Assembly (NCBI GenBank): GCA_002897115.2
Contig: BCIH01000004.1
Coordinates: 1,534,031-1,598,030 of the forward strand
From: Prototheca cutis
Lineage: Eukaryota > Chlorophyta > Trebouxiophyceae > Chlorellales > Chlorellaceae
Direction: 5' to 3'
Length of the DNA stretch: 64,000 nt
This document shows, piece after piece, positions 24,034 through 36,166 of this stretch. The number at the start of each line of letters is the position of its first letter. Positions within the stretch are counted from its first letter, which is position 1. Made by a program: the position numbers and the translations under genes. The notes beneath the pieces were generated by a model, which was not told where the DNA came from, did no database searches, and saw only the letters and a list, made by a program, of their open reading frames with translations.

Positions 24034-25755
24034 ATGGGCCGCCTGTTGTCTCGACTGGTCCTTTCCGCGGCGCGCGGTCTCGGTGGTGGGACCTGCATGG
24101 TGCACACCGACTCCATGGCTCTCGGATCTATGATCAAGGTGCGTCGCGGGGCGCTGCATCCCTTCTTTTCCCCAGAAGCATGCAAAGAAATGAGTATAAT
24201 GTTTTGAGCTTTCCTGAACCCTCAACAGGATCAGGCCTTTGGCGGCAACTCCTTGGTGCGGGGCCTGCGACGGGGTCAGACTCTGGAGTCTGCCCTGCAG
24301 GTCCCTGGCGCCCGGTTCTTGCCGGTTTCGGAGCGCCGCGTGGGTGTGGACCGCCAGAACGGCGGTCTGGCCTGGCTGAGCGTGTCCGACCTGGCTGGCC
24401 TGGGCCTGGCGCTGGATGCGGGGAGCGGCACCGTGACTAGCTCTGCTGGCAGCCCCGCAACGGCTGTCCCACTCTATCTTCTCGGCCAGAGCACTGGCCA
24501 GTCTTGGAGCTTTGCACTGGACGTAACGGGTGTGGAGCCTGCAGCGGCAGGTTTGGCGGACCTGCGTCGGGCGATGACACGTCTTTCTCCCGACGACTTG
24601 GCGGTTGCCGGCCAGGCGGCGGCCCTCGTGCAGTGGCACTCGGCGCACGGATACTGCCCTCGTTGCGGGGCGCCCACGGCAGTCGCGGGCGGTGGCGTGC
24701 GCCGGCAGTGCACCGCGCACGAGTCCCACCGCCTGTACCCTCGCACCGACCCGGTCGTCATCATGCTGGTGGAGAGCCCTGATGGTGGGGCTGCGCTGCT
24801 GGGCAGATCGAAGGCCCACCAGGCCGCGGGATTCCTGACATGCCTCAGCGGCTTTGTCGACCAGGTCAGGTTTGGTGTCCGTTGAATTTTTTTCGCGTTC
24901 GAGGAGGGATACGTGTTTGTGTGATGGGTGTGGGCTGCGGATGTGTCGGGCAGGTGCCCTGGCGTTGCTACTGGCAGCGCGTTCCAAAAAGTCGCGCCTG
25001 GCACCGCGGCAGGAAGCAACCCCCACTGCATGCCACAACACGCCCTTGCAGTGCGAATCGATCGAGGAGGCCGTGGCACGCGAGACCATGGAAGAGGCTG
25101 GGTTGGAAGTAGAGGACACCAGGATCCTGGGATCCCAGCCGTGGCCCATTGGCAAGTGATTTTCTGGGGGCCAGGGGGCCCCTGCTGATGCATCTCGTGA
25201 CATTGAGGGCTACCAACCCCCATCCCATGCACCCCCAGCATCACAACAAGGTTTTCATGCACGGGCATTGCTGGCCGTACGCCACAGGTCGGGGGGGCTC
25301 CTGCGAGCTCATGATTGGCTGCATCGCCCGGGCCAAGGTCACGGAACTGAATGTGGATCGGGAGGAGATGGAGACTGTGCAGTGGGTGTCCAAAGCTGGT
25401 GAGCTCTGTATGGTATTGATATGTACAGGTGATGTGCAGCGCGGATGCATTGGAGCTGGATGCCTATTTCAATGTTTGGAACGTGCCTTCCCAGACACTT
25501 GTCTGGAAAGCCAGGCAGGTCTGGTGCTGCCGGCCACCATCTCAAAGCTTGCTCGGTGATCCTGCCTCCTTTCCCGCAGATGTACGACTGGCCGTAGAAA
25601 AGCACACCCAGCCCCAAAAGAAAGAAAACCCCGGTCTGTTGGACGACAGGGGGTCGCCGTTTGATGTGCCACCGCCTTTTGCGATCGCGCACCACCTCCT
25701 CAAGCTCTGGGCGGAGCACAGCGGGCCCTGGTTTACAACGGTCAGCAAGATTTGA
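24034..25755 (+). CDS. NADH pyrophosphatase-type Nudix hydrolase
   Basis: Five exons: 24034-24138, 24229-24864, 25052-25151, 25288-25398 and 25580-25755 (375 aa). Order: a basic hydrophobic leader (MGRLLSRLVLSAARGL), a substrate-binding N-terminal domain, a zinc ribbon (YCPRCGAP then a third Cys before RLYPRTDPVVIMLV), the Nudix box built over an exon junction (GFVDQ-CESIEEAVARETMEEA), and the family signature SQPWPIGRGGSCELMIG. The box fits GX5EX7REUXEEXGU. The last three residues are SKI, close to a peroxisomal PTS1. Relatives (NUDT12, plant NUDX19) hydrolyse NADH/NADPH to NMNH and AMP, in some cases also de-capping NAD-RNA. Intron 3 uses a GC donor (25152-25153), the only choice that restores the conserved PWPIG reading. 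Both an organellar leader and a PTS1-like end are present. Confidence 0.92.
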
Positions 25756-25950
25756 CGCTCGTTCGTGTCATTTCCGGCCCCAATGAGCGCAGTTCCATGT
25801 GGTTATGAACGATTTTCCGATTTCTCGCTCAACAGTTTTCCCATTTCTGGAATGTACAATATGTTGCCACGGGCGCGTTTTGTTGCAGCAAGACCGCCAA
25901 ACCAGCACTGTGGCTACACGGAGAGCTCAGAGCAAAAACGGACACCGGAG

Positions 25951-26585
25951 TCAATCGGATTGAAGCCAGACCCGGTCACGGATCTGCTGAGGGTTGGCAC
26001 CGTAAAACTCATCCACCTTGCGGCCCTTGTGATACACGGCCAGCGTGGGGGTGTAGGTGATGTCGGACGCTGCTGTCTGCATGTAATCCACCTGGCCCAC
26101 GGCAAACTCCATGCTCGGGTTCTGCAAATATTGAAGGGCGGCAGTGGAGCCTGCAGCGTGAGTGACACTGCTTTTAACACTTTTTTGGGAGGGGGTAAGT
26201 ATGGCAGCCTGCACGTGGACCGACAGCATGATATCCCCCGTGCGCACAACCACTCATCCGACTTTAATTGCACAAGACTACAAACAATCGACAACCCTGT
26301 ACCTGATTGGCAATTCTCAGAAAGCTTGGGAAAAGGGATTGGCAGTGCGTGCACCAGCTGGAGCCAAAGTTAATCACGGCCTGCGAGGGTTCTTGGGTGC
26401 TGGTGTGAGGGGATGCCCAGTGGCCCTTGCACCCTCTGAATCCCAGAGCCTTGCCATGCCCCAGAGCTCACGGTCTTCGCCTTGTTGTTGTCAAGAAATA
26501 TCGCTACATCGCCATCGGTGCGCAGCCCCCAAACATTCTTGGAGATCTGCGCCAGGTCTGTCCCGGAGTCACCGCCGGCGTGCAT
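25951..26585 (-). CDS. Thioredoxin-like protein (plant Trx-like 3-3 type)
   Basis: Three minus-strand exons: 26585-26472, 26380-26303 and 26121-25951 (120 aa). The active-site exon is only 78 nt and encodes VINFGSSWCTHCQSLFPSF, with the CxxC motif WCTHC. The last exon has the cis-Pro strand (YTPTLAVYHKGRKVDEFYGA) and ends near DRVWLQSD. The order and the ending strongly resemble Arabidopsis thioredoxin-like 3-3, whose active site is also non-canonical. There is no targeting leader, so it is likely cytosolic or nuclear. The dithiol should be redox active, but WCTHC differs from the WCGPC of classical thioredoxins. The gene lies 291 nt downstream of GPAA1 on the same strand. Confidence 0.9.
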
Positions 26586-26876
26586 GGCCGGCCTACCCAA
26601 GCCGCAGGCGACTGCCTCCGCACGCCCCGCCCAAATCTCTCGATTAAAAATGAATCAATGCATCTGTTTCATTACCATCATTGGGAAATTGTCTCTGATC
26701 ACGGAAATGGTGTCGCAGCATGTGCAGAGTTTCGATCGTTTCCATTGCGAAGAGCAGGGATGGTGTAACGACCCAATCAGGCGATTCCCCGTACCATTAG
26801 GCACACCACCACCCTTTCTTGACGTCACACCAGTCAATCAACAATGATGAAATCCAGATCATGCTCTGGAAACCTA

Positions 26877-28759
26877 TTATCGCCAGCCAACCACCCGGGT
26901 GGTGGCTATAGAGACCAGGCAGGCTGTGAGAGAGGCGAGGACAGGCGGCCTGCCCAGCTGGAGACAGAGCCATGCAGCTGCAGCGGGCGCAATAGGGCAC
27001 GCTGGCAGGCTGGCGTGCCGGGTCCACAGGATGCCAGGCACCGCAAGAATGACAAAGCAGGGGTTGAGCAACAGCATTGGCAACATTGTGATCAAGACAA
27101 GCCCGCACTCCGGGTCTACTGTGGAGCATGGTTTCGCTGCATCATGCGAAGCCTGGCGGGCAAGAGCAACCACCCCAAGTCCTGCCACCCCTGCAAGAAA
27201 CCCAGCTTCCAGGATCTCGGGGAGATCTGTTGCCGGTCGGGCCACCATGACTGCCGCAGCAGCCTGGCAGGCGGCGTGAATGCCAATCCTGTACTGTAGC
27301 CTGCTTTTCTTGCCATCTAAAGCACCGCTCCCGCTGATAACGTCAAGCCCAAGGGCGCCGAGCAGAGCAGCTGCGGCGCCAAACAGGATGGCTCCGGGGA
27401 TGATGGTCCTGGGCCCCACCAGCCAGTAGATGGCCGAGGCGTGGTGCAGCCGCTCTTCGATGTTGCTCAGGGACCGCAACGTGCCCTCCAGCACTTGCAG
27501 GACCTGACGCATGCCCGCCGGGGTCAAACCCTTGGCTCCGACCGGCCACTGTAATGTTGCGGCGTCCACGCCGTGGTCCAGCAACACAGCATGCAGGCCG
27601 TCTCCCACGCCAGAGGCTACGGATGCAAATGACACTGCAGCAGTGCACAGTTTCCTCTCAAGCATTACGTCATCCATCGTGTCGAATCCAAAAGGCCCCT
27701 CGGTGAGCTCCACAGTCCTCCCAAGCGCTGCGACCAAGTCGGCGTTGGGCTGCCGGCCGCCCCGTCCCTGCGCCAGCACTCTGAGCCGGTTACTACCAGC
27801 AGCAGCAGCATTGGAGCGCTCGGCAGGCACGAGATCCAGCACGACTGCGCCGTGCATGCTGCTCGTGGAAAACGCCGCTGGAACCTCAAACGAGTCACCA
27901 GCACGCAAGAGCTCCTGCAAGATGCGGGTGGTGCAGTGTTTTGCTGCTCGGCAAATGCTTGGAAGGAAGATCGCCCCTTTGGGCGAGCAAAGCAACGGGA
28001 TGCGCAAGTGGCAGTCAGGCTTTCTATACCTGTGTCCACAGATGTGTCCTGAGGTGTGCAGCATGTCCCCTCCCCCCTTCAACCGTCCCCTCTTCCACCA
28101 CACACCAAAGAACCTACCGCCAGCTGCTGCGGTGCCGCTGGCTCACCGACCAAGGCAATGCCCACACTCTTGGCTAGCCAGTCGACGTTCGCAAGGTGCT
28201 GCGCCAGTACCATGCCCAGTCCGTAGGCCATCGCCGCGGTGTGCCCATCATGGTGCCGGACGACCAGGATCACGGATTCCACGCCCAAGTCTCGTTTTGG
28301 CCTCACGGCGGTGTGCAGGGCTGGTGTGTGAGAAAAGGTGGGACCAGCGCCGTCGGTTGACCAGGCATCAACCATGACTGCGAGCTGTGCATCCCAATCT
28401 CGGTTGCTGCCGTTGGCGAGGTGCCACGCTCTGTCAGCCACCCTCGTCGCCTCCTCCACCTGGGACTGCCTGCATGCATGCAACGGGGCAAAAGCACTTG
28501 ATTTGTCAGCACTTTCCATGGCCGATCGAAAGAGATTCAGAATCAGACCCCAGTCAGCCAATGTCACCCCTCCGTCCAACAATACCCACCCAATGCCAGA
28601 GGCTGCCCCGCCCACAAGCAGCGCCTTCTCATCAGGTCTCAGGTTCTCGCTCAGGGCAAGTGGGCCGATTATCACGAGAAGTAGGCTTGCGATGCAGAGA
28701 GCAGCCTGCACCTTTGGTCCATGCTGTACCAGACCACCACCTGGGGACCGGCCGCTCAT
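26877..28759 (-). CDS. GPAA1: GPI transamidase component GPAA1/Gaa1
   Basis: Three minus-strand exons: 28759-28590, 28469-28118 and 27914-26877 (519 aa; animal and yeast Gaa1 are about 610-620). An N-terminal membrane anchor (LCIASLLLVIIGPLAL) is followed by a luminal domain with the peptidase-like segment VESVILVVRHHDGHTAAMAY and WLAKSVGIALVGE, then MHGAVVLDLVPAE, the family-typical region around NIEERLHHASAIYWLV, and several hydrophobic helices at the C-terminus. Gaa1 is an ER membrane subunit of the complex that attaches GPI anchors to proteins, and its luminal domain resembles an M28 peptidase. The shortfall of about 100 residues may be real or may hide an unrecognised exon in the 203-nt second intron. 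Phases match as drawn. Confidence 0.85.
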
Positions 28760-29081
28760 GGAACCACGTCCGGAGCCCCGCCTATATCTCACAGCAACAA
28801 GGCCATGGGTTGCCGTGATGTTGTCATCATGAATGGATCTCAAGCGATTTTTTCGATCTGTAGCAAGGATCGGATGAATGACGTCGGAAGTGCAAATGCA
28901 TTTTTTTTCAAGCTGCGAAATGTTCCGTGCAGCGGAGTGGTGGAATCCCCATTTCCACCGCCGCAGCTGGCCGACACATGTGGACGACGGATATCCTGTC
29001 CAAAAAGCCCGCACATGCGAGTTCTCACCTTGTTTTTGGGATGACAGAGTCACGACGTTATTTGCAGCGCATTGAATAAAC
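28760..29081. promoter_or_regulatory. Divergent region, GPAA1 / DPH3
   Basis: 322 nt between divergent starts, presumably a shared promoter region. If DPH3 and the phosphatase gene are co-transcribed, this is the promoter for both. Confidence 0.4.
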
Positions 29082-29611
29082 ATGACGCTCCACGACGAGG
29101 TGAGCTGTCGGCGCCGGATGCTGGGGATGTTTCGAAGCGCGCGGGCGACTGGACCTCTCTGGCAGTGCATAGGCCGTCTATGGACCGTGATAGGCATGTA
29201 CATTCCAAGCACGACATTGGGCGCTGCATGATGTTGAGCTTGTTCGCGAGCTTCGATGTGCAGGTCGAGATTGAGGACATGGACTGGAGCGAGGAACTGC
29301 AAGCCTTCACCTACGAGTGCCCCTGCGGCGACCTGTTCCAGATCACCCTGGAGGAACTGGCTGCAGGTATGGCTGGTTGTGGGGCTGGTATTCCAAGGGA
29401 GTCTGCGGCGCCTGCCAATCACGATGGCGGCCTGCAATCAACCACCTGTACCTGCAGTGTCATCCAACCCATTGTCCCTTTGTCCCCGGTTGTAGGCGAG
29501 GAGATTGCGCACTGCCCTTCTTGCTCTCTCTACGTCAAGGTCATTTACAATCCAGAGGATTTCCAGGGCGGCGAGCTTGAGCCCGAGCCAACAGGCGTGA
29601 CTGTCGCCTGA
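29082..29611 (+). CDS. DPH3: DPH3/KTI11 CSL-type zinc finger protein
   Basis: Three exons: 29082-29099, 29264-29366 and 29496-29611 (78 aa, the usual size). The first exon is only six codons (MTLHDE). The zinc-binding cysteines are in YECPCGDLFQI and AHCPSCSLYVKVIY, giving the four-Cys CSL zinc finger. DPH3 donates electrons to the Dph1-Dph2 enzyme in the first step of diphthamide synthesis on eEF2 and also associates with Elongator. The stop codon is only 46 nt upstream of the next start codon on the same strand, so a shared transcript is possible. Confidence 0.94.
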
Positions 29612-29657
29612 GCTGCTGCGCATTTGACCCTGGCACTGGTTGTTGGTGGGTGCGCCA

Positions 29658-31577
29658 ATGAACGCTCTGCGGCTGGTGGCGCTCTGCACAGCTGCGTGCC
29701 TTTTGCTGGGATGCACTGCGTCTGCACGACCCGGACTGACAACGGCCAATGACGACGCGTTTATCCCAAAGCGGCTGCGCCTGTCCCTTGGCTCGGAGCC
29801 TGGATCACTGGTGGCTACCTGGGCTACCGATGGCGACACACTGCCGATGCAGATCTGCGTGCAGTGGAAGCTGGAGAGGGGGGCATCCACAACCTGGGGC
29901 GGACCCCGGACCGGTCTTGTCAAAGCGCTGCGTGCTGATGACCCCAGCGAGGGGGCCGAGTGCGCGCCTGCCTTGGGCGCTGCCAGCGTGGCCTTTCGCG
30001 AGCCCGGTACGGGCACGGTGACGCAGGTGGTGCACTCGCTGGCGCTGAAAGGCCTTGCCCCGTTAGCACTGCTGCAGTACCGGGTGGGCGCTGTTGCATA
30101 CGGCGCCGAGCCCACCGCGCCACGCTGGTCCCGCTGGGTGCCGGCTGTGGCGCCTGGTGGTCGGGAAGGTGTGGGCAGCAGCAGTGGTGATGGCAGCAGC
30201 GACGCCGATGGCGGCAATGCCAGGGTCACAGCGAAACAGTTCAGTCCCAACCCTGCTACAGCCTCACGCCCCACGCAGTTGCTGGTGTTCGGGGACTTGG
30301 GTTTGTACAATGCCCCCGCGCGGCCCGAGATGATTGCGGAGGCACAGCGTGGCCTGGCGGCGGGCACGCCATTTGATGTGGCGCTGCATGTGGGGGACCT
30401 GGCGTATGATCTTCAGTCGGCCAATGGCAGCCGTGGCGACCGGTTTCTCGCGGCAATCGAGCCTCTGGCGGCTTCCGTGCCATACATGGTTGCCCCGGGC
30501 AACCACGAGGCTGGGGCACACAACTTTTCACATTACCGGGCGCTGTTCCGCATGCCCGGGCATGCAGCGACGGAGAACCTGCACTATTCTTTTGACGTGG
30601 GATTGGCGCACATCGTCGTCTACAACACGGAAGTCTTCTTCTGGCCCAAGTGTTTCCGGCAGGTGCACATGCGCGCGATGGTGGAGTGGATGGAGCGCGA
30701 TCTCGCGGCCGCCGCCGCCCGCCGGGCTGAACGGCCGTGGATCATCGTGGTGGGGCACCGGCCCATGTACTGTGCACAACCGGCGGCTGCCACCGCGGGG
30801 CAGTGCAAGATGGAGAACGAGGCCAGTCGCCGGGGTCTGCCCTCGGTCTGCCCCCACAACAATCCAATGGCATGCCGCCCACTGCCAGGCAATGACAGTT
30901 TCCCCGTTGAGCAGCTGTTTCGGCGATACGGCGTGGACCTCGCCGTCTACGGTCACGTCCACGACTATGAGCGATACAACCCCGTGTACGACTATCAAGT
31001 GCCTATCGCGGCGGCTGGCGGTGGTGGCGCGCTAGGGGCGATCGGCGCTGTGTCCACCTCCGAACCGGGGACCGTCCTCCTGCCGCCAGGCACTACCATG
31101 CATGTCACGGCAGGTGGCGCCGGAAACTCAGAGATGCGACGGGGAGACTGCAACCCTCCTCAAGGACCCTGCTGGTATGAATGGTTGTCTTGTGACATGC
31201 ATGATAAAAGGTGTACTACGGCTGGGGATTCAAGCTGATTGTGTTTTCTGTCAGCAGAGTCCTTATGCTGGCCTTACCTGTATGGAAACCAAGCGCCGAT
31301 CATTCCACGATGAACACCGGCCATGCATCTGCCCAGACCACCACCTACGCCATGCATGCTCACCCCACCCACCACCTCCACACGCAGGCCTGGCGCGTCG
31401 TGGTGTGTGTTCCAGTCGGGGTACCGGCCGGTGGGATGCCAGTCTGCAGATCACGGCTACGCACGTGTGACCATCGCCAATACCACGCATCTGCATTGGG
31501 TGCAGCAGAGCCACACCTTTGACCGAGTGGTGGACGACTGGTGGCTCGTGGCAGAGCACCACCACATGCGCGTTTAG
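29658..31577 (+). CDS. PAP: Purple acid phosphatase, secreted
   Basis: Two exons: 29658-31174 and 31388-31577 (568 aa). An N-terminal signal peptide is clear (LRLVALCTAACLLLGC, cleavage around ASA). The five metal-binding blocks occur in order: VFGDLGLY, HVGDLAYD, PGNHE, IIVVGHRPMY and YGHVHDYERYNP. Together they supply all seven expected ligands of the dimetal centre. The small second exon carries GYARVTIANTTHLHWV, the typical C-terminal strand. It should hydrolyse phosphate esters outside the cell or in the vacuole, as in phosphate scavenging. An insertion with Gly/Ser/Asp repeats sits around residues 175-195. Confidence 0.95.
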
Positions 31578-32434
31578 AAAAGGGGGAGTTTCCTGATTTC
31601 ATCTATGAGCGCTTTCTTCGTCTTGCAGTGTTTGATGTCAATCAGTCGGTCGGTAGTAAGACCAGTTTTAGCCCTGAACACTAACGGCAGGAAATGATGA
31701 AACCTTCTGGAGATTTGTCAGAAGACTCCCACCCGCACAGCAAGGGCATGTTTTTCAAACAAAATGCCTGTTGGACCACATTCCCTGGGCGCATCGCTCA
31801 GAGAATGGGTTGGGTTCCTTCATAGTAGCAGGACAGGTCGTGCAAGGAGGTTTAAAAGGTCCTGGACATTGAACCTGGCACGACACTTGTTGCAACTCGG
31901 TGGTCCATCATTGAGGTGGCCCACCTTCCTCTTGCCCTGTGGGGGGTGACAATTCACAGCCACCAGTGATGCCCAGCAACCCCCGGGGTGATGTGACGCT
32001 GGTGCTGGCTGAGCTGGTGGCATTATTTTTGCCCTGCACGGTACTACCCATGCACGTGATGTCATGCCAAGAGGTGCGCGGTGCCCCGCCAATCTCACTT
32101 GATATGTGACAAACCAACAAGCATGAACATGAGTTGTTTCCATGAAAGAAGGCTCCCTGTGTGGAAGTGTTGTTGAGTAACAGAGGGGACACACAACGTT
32201 TCCATGCTCAACGGGGTCAGGGAGAGAAGCCAAACAGAATAGGCATGCATCTAAGCACGGTCATCACGAGCCAAAGAGTCGAGCGTCGCTCTGTTGCAAC
32301 ATGGCACGTGTCACTTCACAGCAGCCAAGACCACCGAGCCATCCAGCAGTGTTTTCAATGGTTTCAGCGCAGCACGGCAGGTGTGGCATGCTGATGCAGC
32401 GGCCGGAAACGGCGACCACCACCCATGCCCCACA
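31578..32434. other. Convergent intergenic region
   Basis: 857 nt between the purple acid phosphatase and E2 genes. ORFs of up to 137 aa occur on the minus strand, but none resembles a known family or connects to another exon. I see no gene here. Confidence 0.45.
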
Positions 32435-33940
32435 CTAGGCGCCGCCCAGGAGCCGCTCGAGTGCTGTGGCTTCGTCGCCGCCTGCGGCCGCCAGCGCCTC
32501 TGCCGCGGCCTTCCTCTCAAAACCCATGCCCACCAGAGTCTCCACTTTGGACTCGTCCAGCTTGCGCTGCAGCAGGTACTTGGGTCTTATGGTACATTGG
32601 TGCAGGACGGTGCTGCATGGGGAACCCCACGCACTGTTCAGTGGCAGAATTCGTCATTTCCTGCCCATTCTCAGGGCAAAAAACCCCACAAGCCTGGACA
32701 CCTACTTCGCGTGCAAAGTTCTCGGTCCAAATACGAGCGGTGCGAAGGAACTCGTCGTGGTTGCTCAGAAACTGCCGTGCGACCACCGCATCCTGTTTAG
32801 GCAGCATGCAAGAGCATCCACAGTTTGTTTTCCAGATGTGTAAAATGAGGGGATGGGAAGTATGCAGGCACCAGCCACCGCGGGTCGCCGGGAACCCCAA
32901 GGATTCAACAACACGCGACAGCATGTCCTGGCCCGGGCGCAGGACATACTTCACCATCAAACCCCACATAAACATATCCAAAACGGACGCCGTCCACTAA
33001 ACTGCCCAATAGCCCTAAGACCACACTTGCGGATCGTCGGGCTGGGGGCTGCTGAGCAGGGCTTGCAGACTGAGGAGCGCAGTCTTCAGCGTCATCGCCG
33101 GCGTCCATGCTTCTTTCAGCACATCCAGGCAGATGGCGCCGTTGGCACTGCTCACGTTTGGGTGCCAGACCTGGACGGGGCTCGGAGAGAGAGGGTTATA
33201 CCTTGTGTGGCATGCAAGCTGCATGGCATTTGTGCCTGTGCTGTCTGCGGCCGTGACAGGAGCATCCAGCGGGCAACCACCATGCCACTTTCCACCCACA
33301 TCCACGGATCCACCCTCCTGCCTGCACACCTTGTTCTGGAAGCGCATCTTTGGTGGGGCAAAGGGGTGGTTAGCATCTGCATGCTCAGAGAAAATGGCAC
33401 GACAGCAGGTGAGGCTGCGCCAGTCTGCGACGCCAGCCATGGACCCTGGTCGCCCTCTGCCCCGGACAGGAGCATGTCATGCACAACATGGCCCCCAGCA
33501 ACTACACACGCGAGGACAGACAACCCTTCTCAGCGTGCATCACCAAGTTCGATTGATACGTAGAAGAAGCCCCCCTCGTATGGGGTGTCCGGGGGCCCTG
33601 CATGGTCGGAGGGAAGCGGGTGCAGGTTCCATCCACCTCCCCTGGCAGGGATTGGCGGGGCCTTCATGCAAGCACAGGCTGCCCACGTTGGCGCCTCCCC
33701 AACACATGCAGTCTCGTGCCTGTGAGACATCCTGTCAAATATCTGATGTCATCGCCCAGGATGAGGGACACGCCCGCTGCTGGATCCCTTTCGATGTCCG
33801 TGATCTCCTTCTGCGAGGGAGGAATATGAACGCCATACTCCTTTCGGCTCAGTATGGGTCCCCCATGTCCAGATTCACCCCATTGTGTCTCCCGTCGAGT
33901 CCATTCGGCTTGCCTGGAGCCTGTTGATGTCGAGCGGCAT
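32435..33940 (-). CDS. UBC27: Ubiquitin-conjugating enzyme E2 with C-terminal UBA (UBE2K/UBC27 type)
   Basis: Seven minus-strand exons: 33940-33914, 33810-33720, 33597-33544, 33376-33330, 33170-33027, 32792-32706 and 32566-32435 (193 aa; human UBE2K is 200). The E2 fold shows [19 protein letters not shown], then [18 protein letters not shown] with the catalytic Cys, and [13 protein letters not shown]. The last exon is a UBA domain ([18 protein letters not shown]). The enzyme builds Lys48-linked ubiquitin chains. The nine-codon first exon (MPLDINRLQ) ends in a GC donor (CAG|GCAAGC, bases 33913-33912), which is needed to join it to KEITDIERD. The second intron donor is ambiguous: GC at 33719-33718 gives a loop length closer to relatives, while a GT nine bases upstream is also in phase. 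Confidence 0.92.
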
Positions 33941-34789
33941 TCCGTCAGTTTCACCCTGCACCACAGTTCACATTGTGCGCACAGCGCCTGCGTTTCGTTG
34001 CATGGATCCTATGTCGAATATTTGCATTCGATGTCCTTGGCAAGGCAAAACAACGGACATGCGGAGAGGCTGAATGCCCCCCAAAACTTGATCGAGGGTT
34101 CCGGCAAAGCCCTCGATTTGGGGGCCATGCCCAACAGGAAGTAGGGCCTGGACCAGTTAACGCTCAATCAATGCCGCTGACGCCAGCACCTGACATCCAC
34201 GCATGGCCATTTTCCAACTGTGGGCATGCTCATGACGCTGAGTGCAGGGCTTGCTGTTCGCATGGCATGATCTTTGGTCTTCCAATGCTGCACGAGCACC
34301 ATCATGACTACTGTGGAGACCCCGAACTGTTGTGCGGTAACAGCATGCTCCAGGGGCCATTGCACGTATCCTTCTCCAGAAGTGCATGTGTTGAGCATCG
34401 TTTACAGGCACCTCCTGCTTCTGGTCAATGCCCACAAGAAACCATCAAAGCAGGTCCATGCACCTGCCAGGCGGCACTCAAAGGAGCTTTGCTTCTTCTG
34501 TATTCTGCATGAATTGTCGAGAAGTCAACGGTGACATTCTTGATGCGATGATGGCATTGATGATCTGCAGAGGAACGTGCTTGTTCTGCGGTGACTGGAG
34601 ACTGGGCAGTCGTGCCGGCGCAGTGGCGGCCAGATAAGGCTGGCTGTTCCCTGACGAGCCCGTCCCCTACGAAACAGCATGCATGTGAGGACCCGAAACC
34701 CCCGCCATCACACCCCTGAATCTTGAAATGTATTATTCTGAATAACAGAAGAATTTGGAATATGTCACGTGTCTAGTTCTCACTCGGCA
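33941..34789. promoter_or_regulatory. Divergent region, E2 / LRR protein
   Basis: 849 nt between divergent starts. A 179-aa ORF on the plus strand is Cys/His-rich but resembles nothing, so I do not call it. The 60 nt before the LRR start are AT-rich (about 34727-34770). Confidence 0.4.
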
Positions 34790-36013
34790 ATGACCAAACT
34801 GACACCTGCGTTCGTGCGGGAGCTGCACCCCGACACCGCCTTGGCGGACGTTGAGCGGCTGGATGTGTCGGGGCGCAGCATCACGACCGTGCGTGTCCGA
34901 TGATGCTTGTGTTTGGGGGATGAGAATATGTTCAGCGTCGTGCGCAGGCAGTCACGCTGGGACCATGCAGCAGGCATGGGGAGTAGCATGGTCCTGTCCC
35001 TGGGACACCTGGACTCCCCAATGTACCTACAGGTTCTTCCCAATACCACAATCATCTCCCCCTGCTGCTATAGTTTCTGAGATCTTGATCCGTAAAACAA
35101 TTGCAGGTGCTGGGATTGGAGGTGTGCACCAGCCTGACGCGTGTCGACGCCAGCGGCAATGCACTGGAGGAAGTGGATGGTCTGGCGGCGGCTCCCGGTC
35201 TGCGGTGGCTGTCGCTGGCCCGAAACAAGGTATCTGACCTGGCACCCCTGCGTGGCGCGGCCTCGCTGGAGGTGCTCAATGTCGCGCACAACGAATTAGA
35301 GGGGAAGCTGTCCGTCGGTCGGATGGCAGGACTCAAGGCGCTCATTGCCAACGACAACTCGCTGACGGGCCTGGGCGGTCTGGAGCGCTGCAAGCAGCTG
35401 AACACCCTGGTCTTGTCCCGCAATGCTCTGGCCGCGACACCCACGTGGCTGGCGGGGGCTGCCGCGCTGCAGAAGCTACAGCTGTCCCACAACAAGCTCA
35501 CTGACTTGGGGACTGCGGTCAGGTGCGATGCTGCATACCTCCAGATGCGCAGACCGTGCATCATGAAGCCTGAATCTCAGTGCATTCGCGCCTGTCCTGA
35601 CAGCTACCCAGCTCCATTGGCATCACAATCCTGCCACGCAGTTCGCTAAAAGAGCTGCGCGAATTGCGGGTCACGCACAACCGGCTTCGGAGAATTCCGA
35701 AGGAGCTGGGACAGCTGTCTGGTCTCCGCATCCTGGATGCCGGCTGCAACCCCATTTCCACGCTGGAAGATCTGGAGGTTCTGGGCTCCCTGCCCCGGCT
35801 GCAACAGCTCAACCTCAATGGCTGCCCCGTGGCCGAGCTGGACGGATTTGTCGAGCGGGTGCAGGCCCTGCTGCCCTGTCTCCAGGTGCTGAATAACCGG
35901 CGCCTCGTGCCCAGACGTGGAGCAAGAGGTGGAAATGAACAAGAGGAAGCCAACAAGTCCTCAGGGTGAGCCGCGTTTGTGGGAAACTGGGAAGGGGGTA
36001 GCGGCGGGGGTTG

Positions 36014-36066
<53 letters not shown>

Positions 36067-36166
36067 NNNNNNNNNNNNNNNNNNNNNNNNNNNNNNNNNN
36101 NNNNNNNNNNNNNNNNNNNNNNNNNNNNNNNNNNNNNNNNNNNNNNNNNNNNNNNNNNNNNNNNNN

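Noticed and set aside
28079..29437. 452-aa minus-strand ORF extending past the GPAA1 start over DPH3
   Set aside because: Only the part after the ATG at 28759 fits GPAA1. The upstream extension lies in the intergenic region and on the strand opposite the well-supported DPH3 exons.
33973..34512. 179-aa plus-strand Cys/His-rich ORF between the E2 and LRR genes
   Set aside because: Cysteine spacing fits no zinc-binding pattern, there are no connecting exons, and the region is a divergent promoter.
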